DNA of 64,000 nucleotides. Origin: Halomonas cupida (GTDB taxonomy: Bacteria; Pseudomonadota; Gammaproteobacteria; Pseudomonadales; Halomonadaceae). Every line of letters begins with the position of its first letter. Positions within the stretch are counted from its first letter, which is position 1. The DNA lies in the NCBI RefSeq assembly GCF_900142755.1, contig NZ_FRCA01000006.1, forward strand, positions 124,001 to 188,000. Reading direction: 5' to 3'. The position numbers were made by a program, and so were the translations under genes. The notes beneath the pieces were generated by a model that worked only from the letters and a program-made list of their open reading frames with translations, did not search any database and had not been told where the DNA came from. This document shows, piece after piece, positions 44,434-54,176 of this stretch.

Positions 44434-47019
44434 ATGACACCAATAGAACAAACACAGACATGGATTGAAGATAAACCTATATGGTGGAAACACAGCATTA
44501 AACTAGCACTTGAACACGGAGAATTAGATCAGAGTGACCTCGATGAAATCTACTATATTGCTCGTGTTGAACACCAACTAGTCCACTCAGAAGAATGCTC
44601 TACTTCTAGCAGCCACGATTTAGACTTCACCGGACATACTAGTGAACAAGGAAAAGTCAATCTACTATCATTATCCGAAGTGTATGGTGTTGGTGCTCTT
44701 ATTGAAAAACAAGTTCTAACATTTTCCAGAGATGGCATCTTCATAGTTTATGGTGACAATGGAGCAGGAAAATCCAGCTACTCCAGCATAATGAAAAATT
44801 CTTGCCTAACACGCGGTTCGTGCCCCAAAATATTAGGGAATGTATTTGAACAAACCAATCCTTCGCCTAGCGCAACGATCAAAATCTTAGTAGACGGGAA
44901 GGACGAAACTCACCCTTGGAGCTTGAACTCTTCAAGCATTGCCCCCCTGAAGGCAATTAGGGTTTTCGATACAGACTCAGCTCATCATTACGTTAACAAA
45001 GAGGATGCTCTAGGTTTCAAGCCTTCTGGCTTAAACTTATTAACAGAGCTGACTAGAGCCATCAACCAAGTCAAAGCTATTGTTGAAGAAGATATAATAC
45101 CAGGAAACGGACTTATCTCATTAAAACCAATAAATTCCGAAACCAATACAGCACAATTCTTCAACGGAATATCTGCCGACACTAAAGAAGAAGATGTGCA
45201 AACTCATAGAGCTACGACAGAGGATCTTGAGAATATAGAACCTCTAAGACAAGAAATTTCAAAAGATAAGCTACAAACACCAGAAAGTCTAAAAGCCAAC
45301 CTCAATCAACAAAAGCAAATAATAACACCGCTGCAAAGATTTATTAATAACGCTTTGAAACCTCTAAGCGATAAAGCTTTTGACAGGCTTAAAGAACTGC
45401 AAGAAGATTACAACACAAAGCAGAGAACTGCCGACAAAATAATGCAGGCCACTCTACAAGGCCTACCTCTAGAAACTGTTGCAGGTATAAACTGGCAAAG
45501 CCTATGGAGTGCAGCAAAAACCTTCATTGAAAACGAGCCGAATTCTCACAACTTCCCACCTATCCAAGGTGAAAATTGCCCTCTATGCCTCCAGGAAATC
45601 TCAGAGAACAGTAGTAAGCAGCTGGCCTCATTAAATAGTTTCTTGGCCGACAATGCTGCTACAGAAGCAAAAAAGGCTCATGACTTATTGAGCAATGCTA
45701 TAAGAATGATTTCATCACAAGACCTTAGCTTGGAAAACTATAAGGCGGCACTAGAAGAATCCAACAAGCTAAAGCCCGGTATAAACGAAAAAATCATAGC
45801 TCTGTTTGAAATTTTAGCCGAGCGCCAAAAGATATTTACCACCTCCTCAAAATTGCCCGATCTTCAATCCACACTAGATATTTCATCTTCAGTTGACATA
45901 AACGCAATATTAAAAAATATTGATGAGCAAATAGAATCAGTTAAAACCAACCAAGACTTAGCTGAGCTCATCAAAAGGAAAGAAAAAAATTTACAGGACC
46001 TATCAGACAAAAAATATATCAACGATAACCATGAATCAATAGTAAAAAACATACGCCGTTATAAAGTCATCAGAAAGATGGAAGCAATAAAGAGTGAATG
46101 CAACACTCGCAAAGTTTCCGATCTTTCTTCAAAAATTTACCAGCAAGGAGTCATAGAACCTATTATCTCTGCTTTCAGGGACGAACTTAGAAAATTTGGA
46201 TTCACGCGCTTCTCGGTGGATGTTCAAACAAGAAACACCGGAGGACAACAACAATTTAAGTTAGCAATCGCAAATGCTGGCGAACCAATAGTTGCTAAAG
46301 TTGCTAGCGAGGGGGAACAAAGATGCATTGCAATTGCAGCTTTTTTAGCAGAGATGAAAGCAGATAACAGACTGTCTGCTGTCATATTCGATGACCCTGT
46401 GAACTCACTAAGTCATCAGTGGAGTAGCAAAGTAGCCGCCAGACTTATTTCAGAATCACTTTCTCGGCAAGTCGTCGTATTTACTCATGACATAGTTTTC
46501 TTCAAGCTTTTACTAGAGCAAGCCGAACTCCAAGGAGCCCAGCATGCAAGCGTCGCATTGGAGCGTTCTAGAAAATTCGCTGGGATAGTAAGGGATAGTG
46601 CTCCATGGGAAGCACTAACAACATCAAAGCGCATAAAACATCTAAATACAAAATTACAAGGTTTAAGGAAGTTGGATAGAGATGGAACTGAAGCTGATTT
46701 TCGTCAAGCATCCCGGGCATTTTACGGCTTACTCAGAGAAACTTGGGAACGATTAGTTGAGGAAAAATTGCTCAATAAGGTAGTAAGCAGGTTTGAAAGA
46801 GGGGTTTACACACAACGCCTATCTCGCCTTGTTGACATTTCAGACGATGATACAGCTAAAGTAGATAATGCAATGGGAAAATGCAGCACCTATTTCACAG
46901 GACATGACAGCGCTCCGGCAGTAGGTGATCCGTATCCGACAATAGAAGAAATTGAAGATGACCTGAAAAACATCAAAGATTTTCTAGATGAATTACAGGG
47001 AAGCCGTAAGAGGACCTGA
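44434..47019 (+). CDS. SMC/Rad50-like ATPase with zinc hook, RloC-like putative defence nuclease
   Basis: An 861-residue protein encoded in AT-rich DNA. It has Walker A GDNGAGKSS (107-115), a long coiled coil with a zinc-hook motif CPLC (382-385), an ABC signature around SEGEQRC (from Ser625), and Walker B AVIFDDP (Asp653-Asp654). After the ATPase comes a C-terminal helical region with LRETWERLVEE and, about 50 residues on, FTGHD. Arg768-x3-Glu772 and His824 match the R-x3-E...H set of the PrrC/RloC anticodon nucleases. RloC proteins combine a Rad50-like ATPase and zinc hook with a tRNA-cutting domain in phage defence. The assignment to RloC is an inference; it could also be another defence ATPase of the AAA_13 type. 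Confidence 0.75.
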   Translation: MTPIEQTQTWIEDKPIWWKHSIKLALEHGELDQSDLDEIYYIARVEHQLVHSEECSTSSSHDLDFTGHTSEQGKVNLLSLSEVYGVGALIEKQVLTFSRDGIFIVYGDNGAGKSSYSSIMKNSCLTRGSCPKILGNVFEQTNPSPSATIKILVDGKDETHPWSLNSSSIAPLKAIRVFDTDSAHHYVNKEDALGFKPSGLNLLTELTRAINQVKAIVEEDIIPGNGLISLKPINSETNTAQFFNGISADTKEEDVQTHRATTEDLENIEPLRQEISKDKLQTPESLKANLNQQKQIITPLQRFINNALKPLSDKAFDRLKELQEDYNTKQRTADKIMQATLQGLPLETVAGINWQSLWSAAKTFIENEPNSHNFPPIQGENCPLCLQEISENSSKQLASLNSFLADNAATEAKKAHDLLSNAIRMISSQDLSLENYKAALEESNKLKPGINEKIIALFEILAERQKIFTTSSKLPDLQSTLDISSSVDINAILKNIDEQIESVKTNQDLAELIKRKEKNLQDLSDKKYINDNHESIVKNIRRYKVIRKMEAIKSECNTRKVSDLSSKIYQQGVIEPIISAFRDELRKFGFTRFSVDVQTRNTGGQQQFKLAIANAGEPIVAKVASEGEQRCIAIAAFLAEMKADNRLSAVIFDDPVNSLSHQWSSKVAARLISESLSRQVVVFTHDIVFFKLLLEQAELQGAQHASVALERSRKFAGIVRDSAPWEALTTSKRIKHLNTKLQGLRKLDRDGTEADFRQASRAFYGLLRETWERLVEEKLLNKVVSRFERGVYTQRLSRLVDISDDDTAKVDNAMGKCSTYFTGHDSAPAVGDPYPTIEEIEDDLKNIKDFLDELQGSRKRT

Positions 47020-47058
47020 CCAGTTCAATACCTCTCCAAAAAGGCGGCCCACCAAGCC

Positions 47059-47607
47059 ATGTCAAAACGAGACCTGCTATGGGTCGCTCATGAAATCGCC
47101 CCTCGCTACGCGGGGCGATTTCATGTTGCCAAGTCCTATCGGATAGACAGCCGGCCCGGACTTACTGATGAAATTGCCGATTTGGACGTCATGATCAAGG
47201 CCATCGTCGATGAGCTGGCACCAGACTTGATGTCGCGCAGAGCAGTAGGTTACGCGTCGGCAGCACAGTTGCTGATCACGGCAGGCGACAATCCAGGCCG
47301 TTTAGGCTCAGAAGCCAGCTTTGCGGCGCGATGTGGCGTTAGTCACATTCCCGCTTCGTCAGGCAAGACGCAGCGGCACCGGCTCAACCGGGGCGGCGAC
47401 CGGGCCGCCAATAGTGCGCTGCATATCATTGCCATCGGGCGACTACGCCTGGATGCCAACACGCAGGCATACATTGCCCGGCGGGTGGCAGAGGGTCACT
47501 CCAAGCTGGAAGCTATCCGCTGTCTGAAACGCTATATCGCCCGGGAGCTGTACTATGTGTTGCACAACCGTCACCGGGAGATCAATCAGACCCAAATCGC
47601 CACTTGA
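47059..47607 (+). pseudogene. C-terminal remnant of an IS110-family transposase
   Basis: The 182-residue frame matches the Transposase_20 half of IS110 enzymes: YASAAQLLITAGDNPGRLGSEASFAARCGVSHIPASSGKTQRHRLNRGGDRAANSALHIIAIGRLR (quoted in part as SEASFAARCGV and RGGDRAANSALHIIA). The N-terminal DEDD catalytic domain is absent; the first 60 residues are only distantly similar. A complete enzyme has more than 300 residues, so this is a truncated relic. It separates the ATPase gene from the PcfJ-like pair and shows that insertion sequences shaped the island. Confidence 0.82.
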
Positions 47608-47784
47608 CACTTAGAAGGGCGTCCAGGGTAGTCCATATGGCAGGGCCCGAATTCAACCGAGGCTGTGGTGCCACCGGATGCAGCAGAGCATGAGCTGTCG
47701 AGGGAACGTTCCGCTAAATCTCATCCCTGTTATCCAACTTTCCATCTACCTGAGTTTTTTCAGTGCACAAGCGCTTTGAACAAC

Positions 47785-48906
47785 TTAATAACTCATCCAC
47801 TCTCGAACATAATCAAACGTTTCTTTGGAAACATCTTGATTATGTCCGGCCTTTATCTCACTTATATGATACTTACCATCATTCTTCTTTAGTTCTAGGG
47901 TTGCTCTTTCAGGATAAAGAACAGAAAACAGAACTGAATTACCAGAAGCCGCTTTTTCCACATATACGGCGGCACAGTTCTTCATAAACCTAGCCTCCTC
48001 AATCAGTTGATTGGCAGACGATATCCATACTATATGATCATTCTCTGGAAGACTACACTCAGGGAAATTTAAATCTGGATCATAAAATTCTTTTGACTTA
48101 TTCATCTTAATAACCCATGCATCATGAAGCCTTTTAAGATCAGCTTCACTTTTACATTTAACAACTAGTTTTTTCGCATTTTTAAAACTCAAAGACTCAC
48201 CCAATCGCACAGTATCTTCTGCAATTTTATACAAATCACCTATAGCTTCAAGGCTATGACATAGTTTCACCCTATTTCTCTCAAAAAAATCCTTCAGAAA
48301 AATAGCCCCAGAAACCAAGCCCCTCCTATCACTTACATATACCGCTTGTATAGGAACACTGTCCCAGTGCCTAAATTTTGCCATTAAATCAGGTTTAATC
48401 AAAGATGCCTTAACAACGTCCAGCTCAAACCTATTACCTTCAAACAACAATATTTTTTTTAAAAAACTTACTGAACCAGCAACAGCTTCGCCTGCGATAA
48501 ACTTGACAATTTCCTGTCGCTTCATCCCCAACAACCTTACAACATCACTACTATTTGCATTATAAGAGCAGAGAAAGTCAACCATAAGCCAAAGCAATAC
48601 TTTATTGGAGAAGAACATCTGCAGGCCTCTTCGACTGATCACGCATGCTCTCACAAGCCCCACCTGCATAACTTCAAATTCCAGCAACTCTCTTTTAACA
48701 TCGTATTGCAAACCGTCAAAATCATCATATAAATTAAAAGAAAATCTACTGTCACCATTCTTATCAAATACCATAACACCCGGATCAAAAAAAGAGAATT
48801 TTTCTCCATAAGACTCTCCTTCAACAAGAACATCACCATCTAAAAACTCAATAGAAAAATCAATATCCAAATAAGGAGAATAATCCACCACTATCTTATT
48901 AGGCAT
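47785..48906 (-). CDS. PcfJ-domain protein
   Basis: A 373-residue protein in AT-rich DNA. Its C-terminal third has the PcfJ pattern: LIEEARFMKNCAAVYVEKAASGNSVLFSVLYPERATLELKKN (quoted in parts) and KYHISEIKAGHNQDVSKETFDYVREWM. PcfJ-type proteins are found on conjugative plasmids and mobile islands; their biochemical role is unknown. The rest of the chain is not recognised. ATG 48906 follows AAGGG; an overlapping GTG at 48918 is the other choice. The preceding gene's stop is just before this start, so the two are co-translated. Confidence 0.72.
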   Translation of the reverse strand: MPNKIVVDYSPYLDIDFSIEFLDGDVLVEGESYGEKFSFFDPGVMVFDKNGDSRFSFNLYDDFDGLQYDVKRELLEFEVMQVGLVRACVISRRGLQMFFSNKVLLWLMVDFLCSYNANSSDVVRLLGMKRQEIVKFIAGEAVAGSVSFLKKILLFEGNRFELDVVKASLIKPDLMAKFRHWDSVPIQAVYVSDRRGLVSGAIFLKDFFERNRVKLCHSLEAIGDLYKIAEDTVRLGESLSFKNAKKLVVKCKSEADLKRLHDAWVIKMNKSKEFYDPDLNFPECSLPENDHIVWISSANQLIEEARFMKNCAAVYVEKAASGNSVLFSVLYPERATLELKKNDGKYHISEIKAGHNQDVSKETFDYVREWMSY

Positions 48907-48908
48907 TT

Positions 48909-49277
48909 TTACTGGCACCCTTCAATAGCTTCCCTAAGCTTTGATATCAATTCATTTAACTCTCGCTCCTGCTCAGATGTAAAAGCAACCGAAAAATTAT
49001 CTCTCGTAACCTCCAACTCCAACAACCTTGATTTAGCCAGCACGATGCTAACTTCATTGATATTATCAACAGCCTCTCTACCATCTTGAGCAAGTTTTCC
49101 TAGCTCGACCTCTACAAACCCTAGCTTTGCTTTCCCTGACTCCCCTTTAATCAGTCTATCGGCAATTTTCGAAATCGTTCCCCTCAAAAAAAACACTGAA
49201 AAAAGCGCGACAGCAGGCCATGAAAAAAACATTTTCAAAAAGCTTTCAGCGACTTCCAAAAAACTAGCAACAGTCAT
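48909..49277 (-). CDS. Small single-pass membrane protein, partner of the PcfJ-domain protein
   Basis: A 122-residue protein: one hydrophobic segment (about residues 12-33, FLKMFFSWPAVALFSVFFLRG) near the N-terminus, then a cytoplasmic helical tail (GKAKLGFVEVELGKLAQDG and LNELISKLREAIEGCQ). No family is recognised. Its coding end is immediately before the PcfJ start, so the two form an operon and perhaps a membrane-tethered complex. Codon use and AT content differ from the host core, which suggests horizontal acquisition. Confidence 0.68.
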   Translation of the reverse strand: MTVASFLEVAESFLKMFFSWPAVALFSVFFLRGTISKIADRLIKGESGKAKLGFVEVELGKLAQDGREAVDNINEVSIVLAKSRLLELEVTRDNFSVAFTSEQERELNELISKLREAIEGCQ

Positions 49278-49804
49278 TTAAACATCCCATTCAAGAGAAA
49301 CTCACTAGAAAAAATTCAACATAACGCCTAAGCTAGATACCTTAAAGGTATAAAGATAAAAATATATCTCATTCATCAGAACCACGGCATAAATTCCAGT
49401 AGAAAATTATAATCCATTCCCCAAAAAAAAATGCACCATTAATCCTTATGTATCGTATAACGTTATTTTAACGAATAATGCATAATGCCATAAGAAGCGA
49501 ATGTTTTAACACGCGCAACGTAAAAAATCAGCTCGACTAACGCTACTGGCTAAAACGATCTACGAGTGTGACCGAAAAATCGCATGGATAGACACTCTAC
49601 CGTCAGGGGACGGCATCTTTTCCATGCGACTCCCATCATGCTGCGCTTTCTGCTCCGCTCTATCGACCGCAGTCTCACCGACTTAAGCCTAGTTAATCTT
49701 AGCCGAACTACGTTCGGCAATAAAAAAAGCCTGCCGATAACGGCAGGCTTGTGTATGACGTGGGAGGTGCGGCAAGACTAGGTCTCATCCGCTTCCCCAG
49801 ACGA
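49278..49804. other. AT-rich end of the island, with structured DNA next to guaA
   Basis: 49278-49560 is AT-rich with no gene. 49580-49750 holds three successive hairpins: TCGCATGGA/TCCATGCGA (49580-49629, with an inner CCGTC/GACGG stem), GCCGAAC/GTTCGGC (49702-49718) and the guaA terminator. A short plus-strand frame across it (49584-49781) has no ribosome site and is rejected. Confidence 0.5.
49727..49750 (-). terminator. Rho-independent terminator of guaBA
   Basis: AAGCCTGCCG, loop ATAA, CGGCAGGCTT: 10-bp stem. On the minus strand it is followed by a run of T (A run 49722-49728). It lies 55 bases past the guaA stop. Confidence 0.88.
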
Positions 49805-51382
49805 TCATTCCCACTCAATAGTCGCAGGCGGCTTGCTTGATACGTCGTAGGTCACCCGTGATACACCGGCCAGCTCGTTGATGATGCGGTTGGAGACCTT
49901 CTCCAGCAGCTCATAGGGCAGGTGCGCCCAACGGGCGGTCATGAAGTCGATGGTCTCGACGGCGCGCAGGGCGATGACCCACTCGTAACGACGACCATCG
50001 CCGACCACACCCACCGACTTGACCGGCAGGAAGACGGCAAAGGCCTGGCTGGTCTTCTCGTACCAGCCGGCAGCGCGCAGCTCCTCGATGAAGATGGCAT
50101 CGGCTTCGCGCAGGATGTCGGCGTATTCCTTCTTCACTTCGCCAAGGATACGCACCCCCAGACCCGGCCCCGGGAAGGGATGGCGATAGACCATGTCATA
50201 GGGCAGGCCCAGCTCGAGGCCGAGTTTACGCACCTCGTCCTTGAACAGCTCGCGCAGCGGCTCAACCAGCTTGAGCTTCATGTCCTCGGGCAGGCCGCCG
50301 ACATTGTGGTGGGACTTGATCACGTGCGCCTTGCCGGTCTTGGAGGCGGCAGACTCGATCACATCGGGATAGATGGTGCCCTGAGCCAGGAACTCGACGC
50401 CATCGATCTTCGAGGATTCTTCATCGAACACATCGATGAAGGTGTTGCCGATGATCTTGCGCTTCTGCTCCGGGTCGTTCTCGCCCTTGAGCTTGTCGAG
50501 GAACAGCTGCTCGGAATCGGAACGGATGACGCGCACACCCATGTGCTGGGCGAAGGTTTCCATGACCTGGTCACCTTCGTTCTTGCGCAACAGGCCGTTG
50601 TCGACGAAGACACAGGTCAACTGATCGCCGATGGCCTTGTGCAGCAGTGCCGCGACTACCGAGGAATCGACACCACCGGACAGGCCCAGCAGCACATGGC
50701 GATCACCAACCTGAGCACGCACCCGCGCGATCTGGTCCTCGATGATCTGCGCCGGCGTCCAGTTGCACTCGCTCTGGCAGATATCCACCACGAAGTGCTC
50801 GAGGATGCGTTGGCCCTGCAGGGTGTGAGTCACCTCAGGATGGAACTGCACGCCGTAGAAGCGCTTCTCCTCCCAGCTCATGGCAGCAATCGGGCAGCTC
50901 GGCGTGGAGGCGGTAACGGTGAAGGTCGCCGGTGCCTCGGCTACCTTGTCGCCATGGCTCATCCACACGTCCAGCAGACCACGACCGGTCTCGGTATCGA
51001 CGTGATCCTTGATGTCCTTGAACAGTGCCGTCTCGGCATCGAGACGGATCTGGGCGTAGCCGAACTCACGCTTGTTGGAACCGGCTACCTTGCCACCAAG
51101 CTGCTCGGCCATGGTCTGCATGCCGTAGCAGATACCGAGGATCGGCAGGCCCATCTCGAACACACAGGCGGGTGCGCGCGGTGAGTCCAGTTCGGTCACC
51201 GACTCCGGACCACCGGCGAGGATGATACCGTTGGGCTGATACTCGCGGATTTCCTCTTCGCTGATATCGAAGGCGCGAACCTCGGAGTAAACGCCGATCT
51301 CGCGAACACGACGGGCAATCAGCTGGGTGTACTGGGATCCGAAGTCGAGGATCAGGATCTTGTGGGCGTGAATGTCGCTCAT
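49805..51382 (-). CDS. guaA: GMP synthase (glutamine-hydrolysing)
   Basis: A 525-residue cytoplasmic enzyme that aminates XMP to GMP using glutamine and ATP. The N-terminal glutaminase has the nucleophile Cys85 in GICYGMQTM, with His in [11 protein letters not shown]; the ATP-pyrophosphatase domain has the P-loop LSGGVDSSV, and the C-terminal dimerisation domain ends PPATIEWE. The gene follows guaB as in most bacteria and is preceded by two 17-bp tandem repeats and a strong hairpin in the 110-base spacer. Its 3' end is a known insertion point of genomic islands, and an accessory region lies immediately beyond the stop here. Confidence 0.97.
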   Translation of the reverse strand: MSDIHAHKILILDFGSQYTQLIARRVREIGVYSEVRAFDISEEEIREYQPNGIILAGGPESVTELDSPRAPACVFEMGLPILGICYGMQTMAEQLGGKVAGSNKREFGYAQIRLDAETALFKDIKDHVDTETGRGLLDVWMSHGDKVAEAPATFTVTASTPSCPIAAMSWEEKRFYGVQFHPEVTHTLQGQRILEHFVVDICQSECNWTPAQIIEDQIARVRAQVGDRHVLLGLSGGVDSSVVAALLHKAIGDQLTCVFVDNGLLRKNEGDQVMETFAQHMGVRVIRSDSEQLFLDKLKGENDPEQKRKIIGNTFIDVFDEESSKIDGVEFLAQGTIYPDVIESAASKTGKAHVIKSHHNVGGLPEDMKLKLVEPLRELFKDEVRKLGLELGLPYDMVYRHPFPGPGLGVRILGEVKKEYADILREADAIFIEELRAAGWYEKTSQAFAVFLPVKSVGVVGDGRRYEWVIALRAVETIDFMTARWAHLPYELLEKVSNRIINELAGVSRVTYDVSSKPPATIEWE

Positions 51383-51404
51383 GAAGGCTTACCTGCGGAA
51401 AAGA

Positions 51405-51438
51405 GACCGAAAGAGGAAAGTGACCGAAAGCGAAAAGC
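51405..51438 (-). repeat. Two 17-bp tandem repeats in the guaA leader
   Basis: On the plus strand GACCGAAAGAGGAAAGT is followed directly by GACCGAAAGCGAAAAGC. The array lies 23-56 bases upstream of the guaA start codon. Confidence 0.6.
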
Positions 51439-51464
51439 TGGAAGCGGTAATACCGCTTCCAGCT
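51436..51464 (-). terminator. Hairpin between guaB and guaA
   Basis: AGCTGGAAGCGGTA and TACCGCTTCCAGCT are separated by a single base, a 14-bp inverted repeat in the guaB-guaA spacer. On the minus strand it is followed by TTTTCG. It may partly terminate guaB transcripts and reduce readthrough into guaA. Confidence 0.65.
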
Positions 51465-51492
51465 CATTGATGTCGTGCCGTTGGCTCAACGC

Positions 51493-52962
51493 TTACCCGA
51501 CACGGTAGTTGGGCGCTTCCTTGGTGATCTGGACATCGTGAACATGAGACTCGTTGAAGCCGGCACCGGTGATCTTGACGAACTCCGGCCTGGTACGCAT
51601 CTCGTCGACGGTGGTGCAACCGGTGTAGCCCATGGAGGCCCGCAGACCGCCCATCAACTGGTGAACGATGGCGCTCATCATGCCCTTGTAGGGTACCCGG
51701 CCTTCGATGCCCTCCGGCACCAGCTTCTCGACACCGTCATCCTTGTCCTGGAAGTAGCGGTCGCTGGAGCCCTGGGTCTGCGCCATGGCGCCCATCGAGC
51801 CCATGCCACGGTAGGCCTTGTAGGTACGACCCTGGAACAGCTCCACTTCACCCGGAGCCTCCTCGGTACCCGCCAGCAGGCCACCGACCATGATGCAGCT
51901 GGCACCCGCGGCCACCGCCTTGGCGATGTCACCGGAGAAGCGCACGCCACCATCGGCGATCAGCGGAATATCGAACTCCTTGAGCGCCTCGGCAACGTTG
52001 GATACGGCACTGATCTGCGGTACACCCACGCCGGCCACGATACGAGTGGTACAGATCGAGCCGGGGCCGATACCGACCTTGACCGCATCCGCGCCAGCCT
52101 CAGCCAGCGCTCTGGCGGCAGCGGCCGTGGCAATGTTGCCACCGATAACCTGAATCTTCGGGAAGTGCTCCTTGACCCAGCGCACACGCTCGATCACGCC
52201 TCTGGAGTGACCATGCGCGGTATCCACGACGATCGCATCAACACCGGCTTCAGCCAGAGCCGCCACACGATCCGGGGTTTCCGGTCCAGTACCCACTGCA
52301 GCCCCTACCAGCAGGCGACCATCGGCATCCTTGGCAGCGCTGGGGAAGGTACGTGCCTTCTCGATATCCTGGAAGGTGACCAGACCACGCAGGTGGAAGT
52401 CGTCGTTGACGATCAGCATCTTCTCGACACGATGCTCCTGCATCTTGCCCTTGATGACATCCAGGGGCGTGCCTTCCGCCACCGTCACCAGACGCTCACG
52501 CGGGGTCATGATGTCAGCCACGCTATCGCCGTGGTTGGGCTGGAAGCGCATGTCACGTTCGGTCACCAGGCCGACCAGTAGCTCTCCCTCGACCACAGGA
52601 AAACCAGAGAAACCGTTTTCCTTCGCCATGGCCAGCAGGTCTGCCAGCTTGGCCTTGGGCCCAACGGTGACCGGGTCCTTGACGATGACACTCTCGTGCT
52701 TCTTGACCTTGCGGACTTCCGTGGCCTGCTGAGCGATGCTCATGCTCTTGTGGATGATACCGATGCCACCTTCCTGCGCCATGGCAATCGCCAGACGAGC
52801 TTCGGTAACAGTATCCATGGCAGCGGAAGCGAGGGGAATGTTGAGGAAGAGATCTCGGGTCAGGCGGGTCCGGAGGCTGACATCCTTGGGCAGGACTTCG
52901 GAGTAGCCGGGAACCAGCAATACGTCGTCAAACGTAAGCGCTTCTTGGGCCATACGTAGCAT
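51493..52962 (-). CDS. guaB: Inosine-5'-monophosphate dehydrogenase
   Basis: A 489-residue TIM-barrel enzyme that oxidises IMP to XMP with NAD, the committed step of guanine nucleotide synthesis. Two CBS domains interrupt the barrel (about residues 90-205, [10 protein letters not shown]). The catalytic loop [18 protein letters not shown] contains the nucleophile Cys, and the flap has GMGSMGAM and YFQDKDD. ATG 52962 ([18 protein letters not shown]) is the family start; the frame is open to 52974. The usual guaB-guaA order is kept; the upstream region to 53100 should hold the promoter. Confidence 0.97.
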   Translation of the reverse strand: MLRMAQEALTFDDVLLVPGYSEVLPKDVSLRTRLTRDLFLNIPLASAAMDTVTEARLAIAMAQEGGIGIIHKSMSIAQQATEVRKVKKHESVIVKDPVTVGPKAKLADLLAMAKENGFSGFPVVEGELLVGLVTERDMRFQPNHGDSVADIMTPRERLVTVAEGTPLDVIKGKMQEHRVEKMLIVNDDFHLRGLVTFQDIEKARTFPSAAKDADGRLLVGAAVGTGPETPDRVAALAEAGVDAIVVDTAHGHSRGVIERVRWVKEHFPKIQVIGGNIATAAAARALAEAGADAVKVGIGPGSICTTRIVAGVGVPQISAVSNVAEALKEFDIPLIADGGVRFSGDIAKAVAAGASCIMVGGLLAGTEEAPGEVELFQGRTYKAYRGMGSMGAMAQTQGSSDRYFQDKDDGVEKLVPEGIEGRVPYKGMMSAIVHQLMGGLRASMGYTGCTTVDEMRTRPEFVKITGAGFNESHVHDVQITKEAPNYRVG

Positions 52963-53099
52963 AATCGGCAACACCCACTGAGCTGGTGAGGGAGGGAAGA
53001 AGTTAATCGCCCATTATAACGTTTTTTGCCGTTTTCTGGCAATGTGCCGTAGCGATCACGACCTCCCCTGCCATGGCGGGGCTCCACGACGACGCTGAC

Positions 53100-54176
53100 T
53101 CAGGGCGATGCTGAGGGGCTATCTTCCACGGAGCCGAAAGTCTCTCGCCACTGACGCATGAATGCCTCACGTCGAGCCGGATCGACAAAGGCCAACAGGC
53201 TGGCATCCAGCGGAATCGGGTAGAGATGCTCTCCCACCTGCTCACGCAGGCGCCGAGCGGTCCAGGGGCCGGCCATATCGGTCAGGGGGCTGAACAATGG
53301 CGTCTGCCCGGCCAGTACGTGCTGCCCTTCCGGTCCCAGCAGGAAATTGACGAAGGTCTCGGCGGCCTCGGGGTGCTCGGCGTCACGGTGCACGAACACC
53401 ATGCGCATCATCACCAGCGAATAGTCCATGGGCACCTGAACGATGATATCCGGATGGTGCTGGGCGTAGGCCATGGCATAGGAGCCAATCAGGTTGTAGC
53501 CCAGCCAATAACGCCCCTCGTTGATGCCCTCCAGCATGGTCTGGGTATCGCGCTCCAATCCCGCATTCAGTTGCCCCATGGCATCGACCAGTTCCCAGAA
53601 TCTCGTCGAATAGCGGGCATCCTGTTGCGACAGGGTATAGCCGATGGCACTGACCTGAGGAGAGTAGGTGGTCACACGGCGATCCAGCAGTTCGGCGTGG
53701 GAGGTCAGCAGTTGCTGCAGATCGGCATGGGTCTGCGGCGGCAGCATATGACGCGCCAGGTCCAGTCGGTAGACCATCACGATCGGTTCGAAGGTAAAAC
53801 CGAATACCTCGTTGCGCCACTTGGCCCAGTCCGGCCATGCCCTGGCCTGGGGAGAGTCCAGACGCCTTGCCCAACCATCATTGACGCGAGCCATCTGCAA
53901 TGGCATCGCTGAGCTGATGACCACATCCGGTGCTGGCGGGCCATTGCTGACGCTGTCATTGACCGCCAGGGTTGTGTCTTCCCGGAAGTCGACATCAATT
54001 CGTGGATGCGCAGCCTGAAAGGCCTCCAGCAGCGGTGATACGACACTCAGGTCCAGCGCCGCAGAGATCACCAATGGCGTCCTGGCACGGGGCTCGTCGG
54101 GAAACACGGTGCCCCAGGCCGCAGGGCTCATCAGCAACAGCCAGCATACCGGGAAGATCAGGGCTCGCATCGTCAT
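53100..54176 (-). CDS. Extracellular solute-binding protein linked to the TctDE system
   Basis: A 358-residue periplasmic binding protein of the iron/thiamine/putrescine-like fold. The signal peptide ends near AAWGTV (about residue 22). Features include a binding-protein start PLVISAALDLSVVSPLLEAFQAAHPRIDVDFRED and hinge sequences such as VSNGPPAPDVVISSAM. No permease or ATPase gene is nearby. Its start overlaps the TctE stop (ATGA, 54173-54176), so it is translated with the kinase. The best reading is a sensory binding protein that feeds ligand information to TctE, though it could belong to a transporter encoded elsewhere. Confidence 0.82.
   Translation of the reverse strand: MTMRALIFPVCWLLLMSPAAWGTVFPDEPRARTPLVISAALDLSVVSPLLEAFQAAHPRIDVDFREDTTLAVNDSVSNGPPAPDVVISSAMPLQMARVNDGWARRLDSPQARAWPDWAKWRNEVFGFTFEPIVMVYRLDLARHMLPPQTHADLQQLLTSHAELLDRRVTTYSPQVSAIGYTLSQQDARYSTRFWELVDAMGQLNAGLERDTQTMLEGINEGRYWLGYNLIGSYAMAYAQHHPDIIVQVPMDYSLVMMRMVFVHRDAEHPEAAETFVNFLLGPEGQHVLAGQTPLFSPLTDMAGPWTARRLREQVGEHLYPIPLDASLLAFVDPARREAFMRQWRETFGSVEDSPSASP

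Noticed and set aside
49584..49781. A 65-codon frame in the structured DNA after guaA
   Set aside because: It has no ribosome site, no family character, and runs through hairpins including the guaA terminator.
49805..49850. An attachment site (attL/attR pair) based on the guaA 3' end
   Set aside because: No second copy of the guaA end was found across 37-49 kb and no integrase gene is present, so the site is not claimed.
49922..51184. A 420-codon open frame antisense to guaA
   Set aside because: It shadows a well-supported core gene and shows no protein-family pattern or ribosome site.
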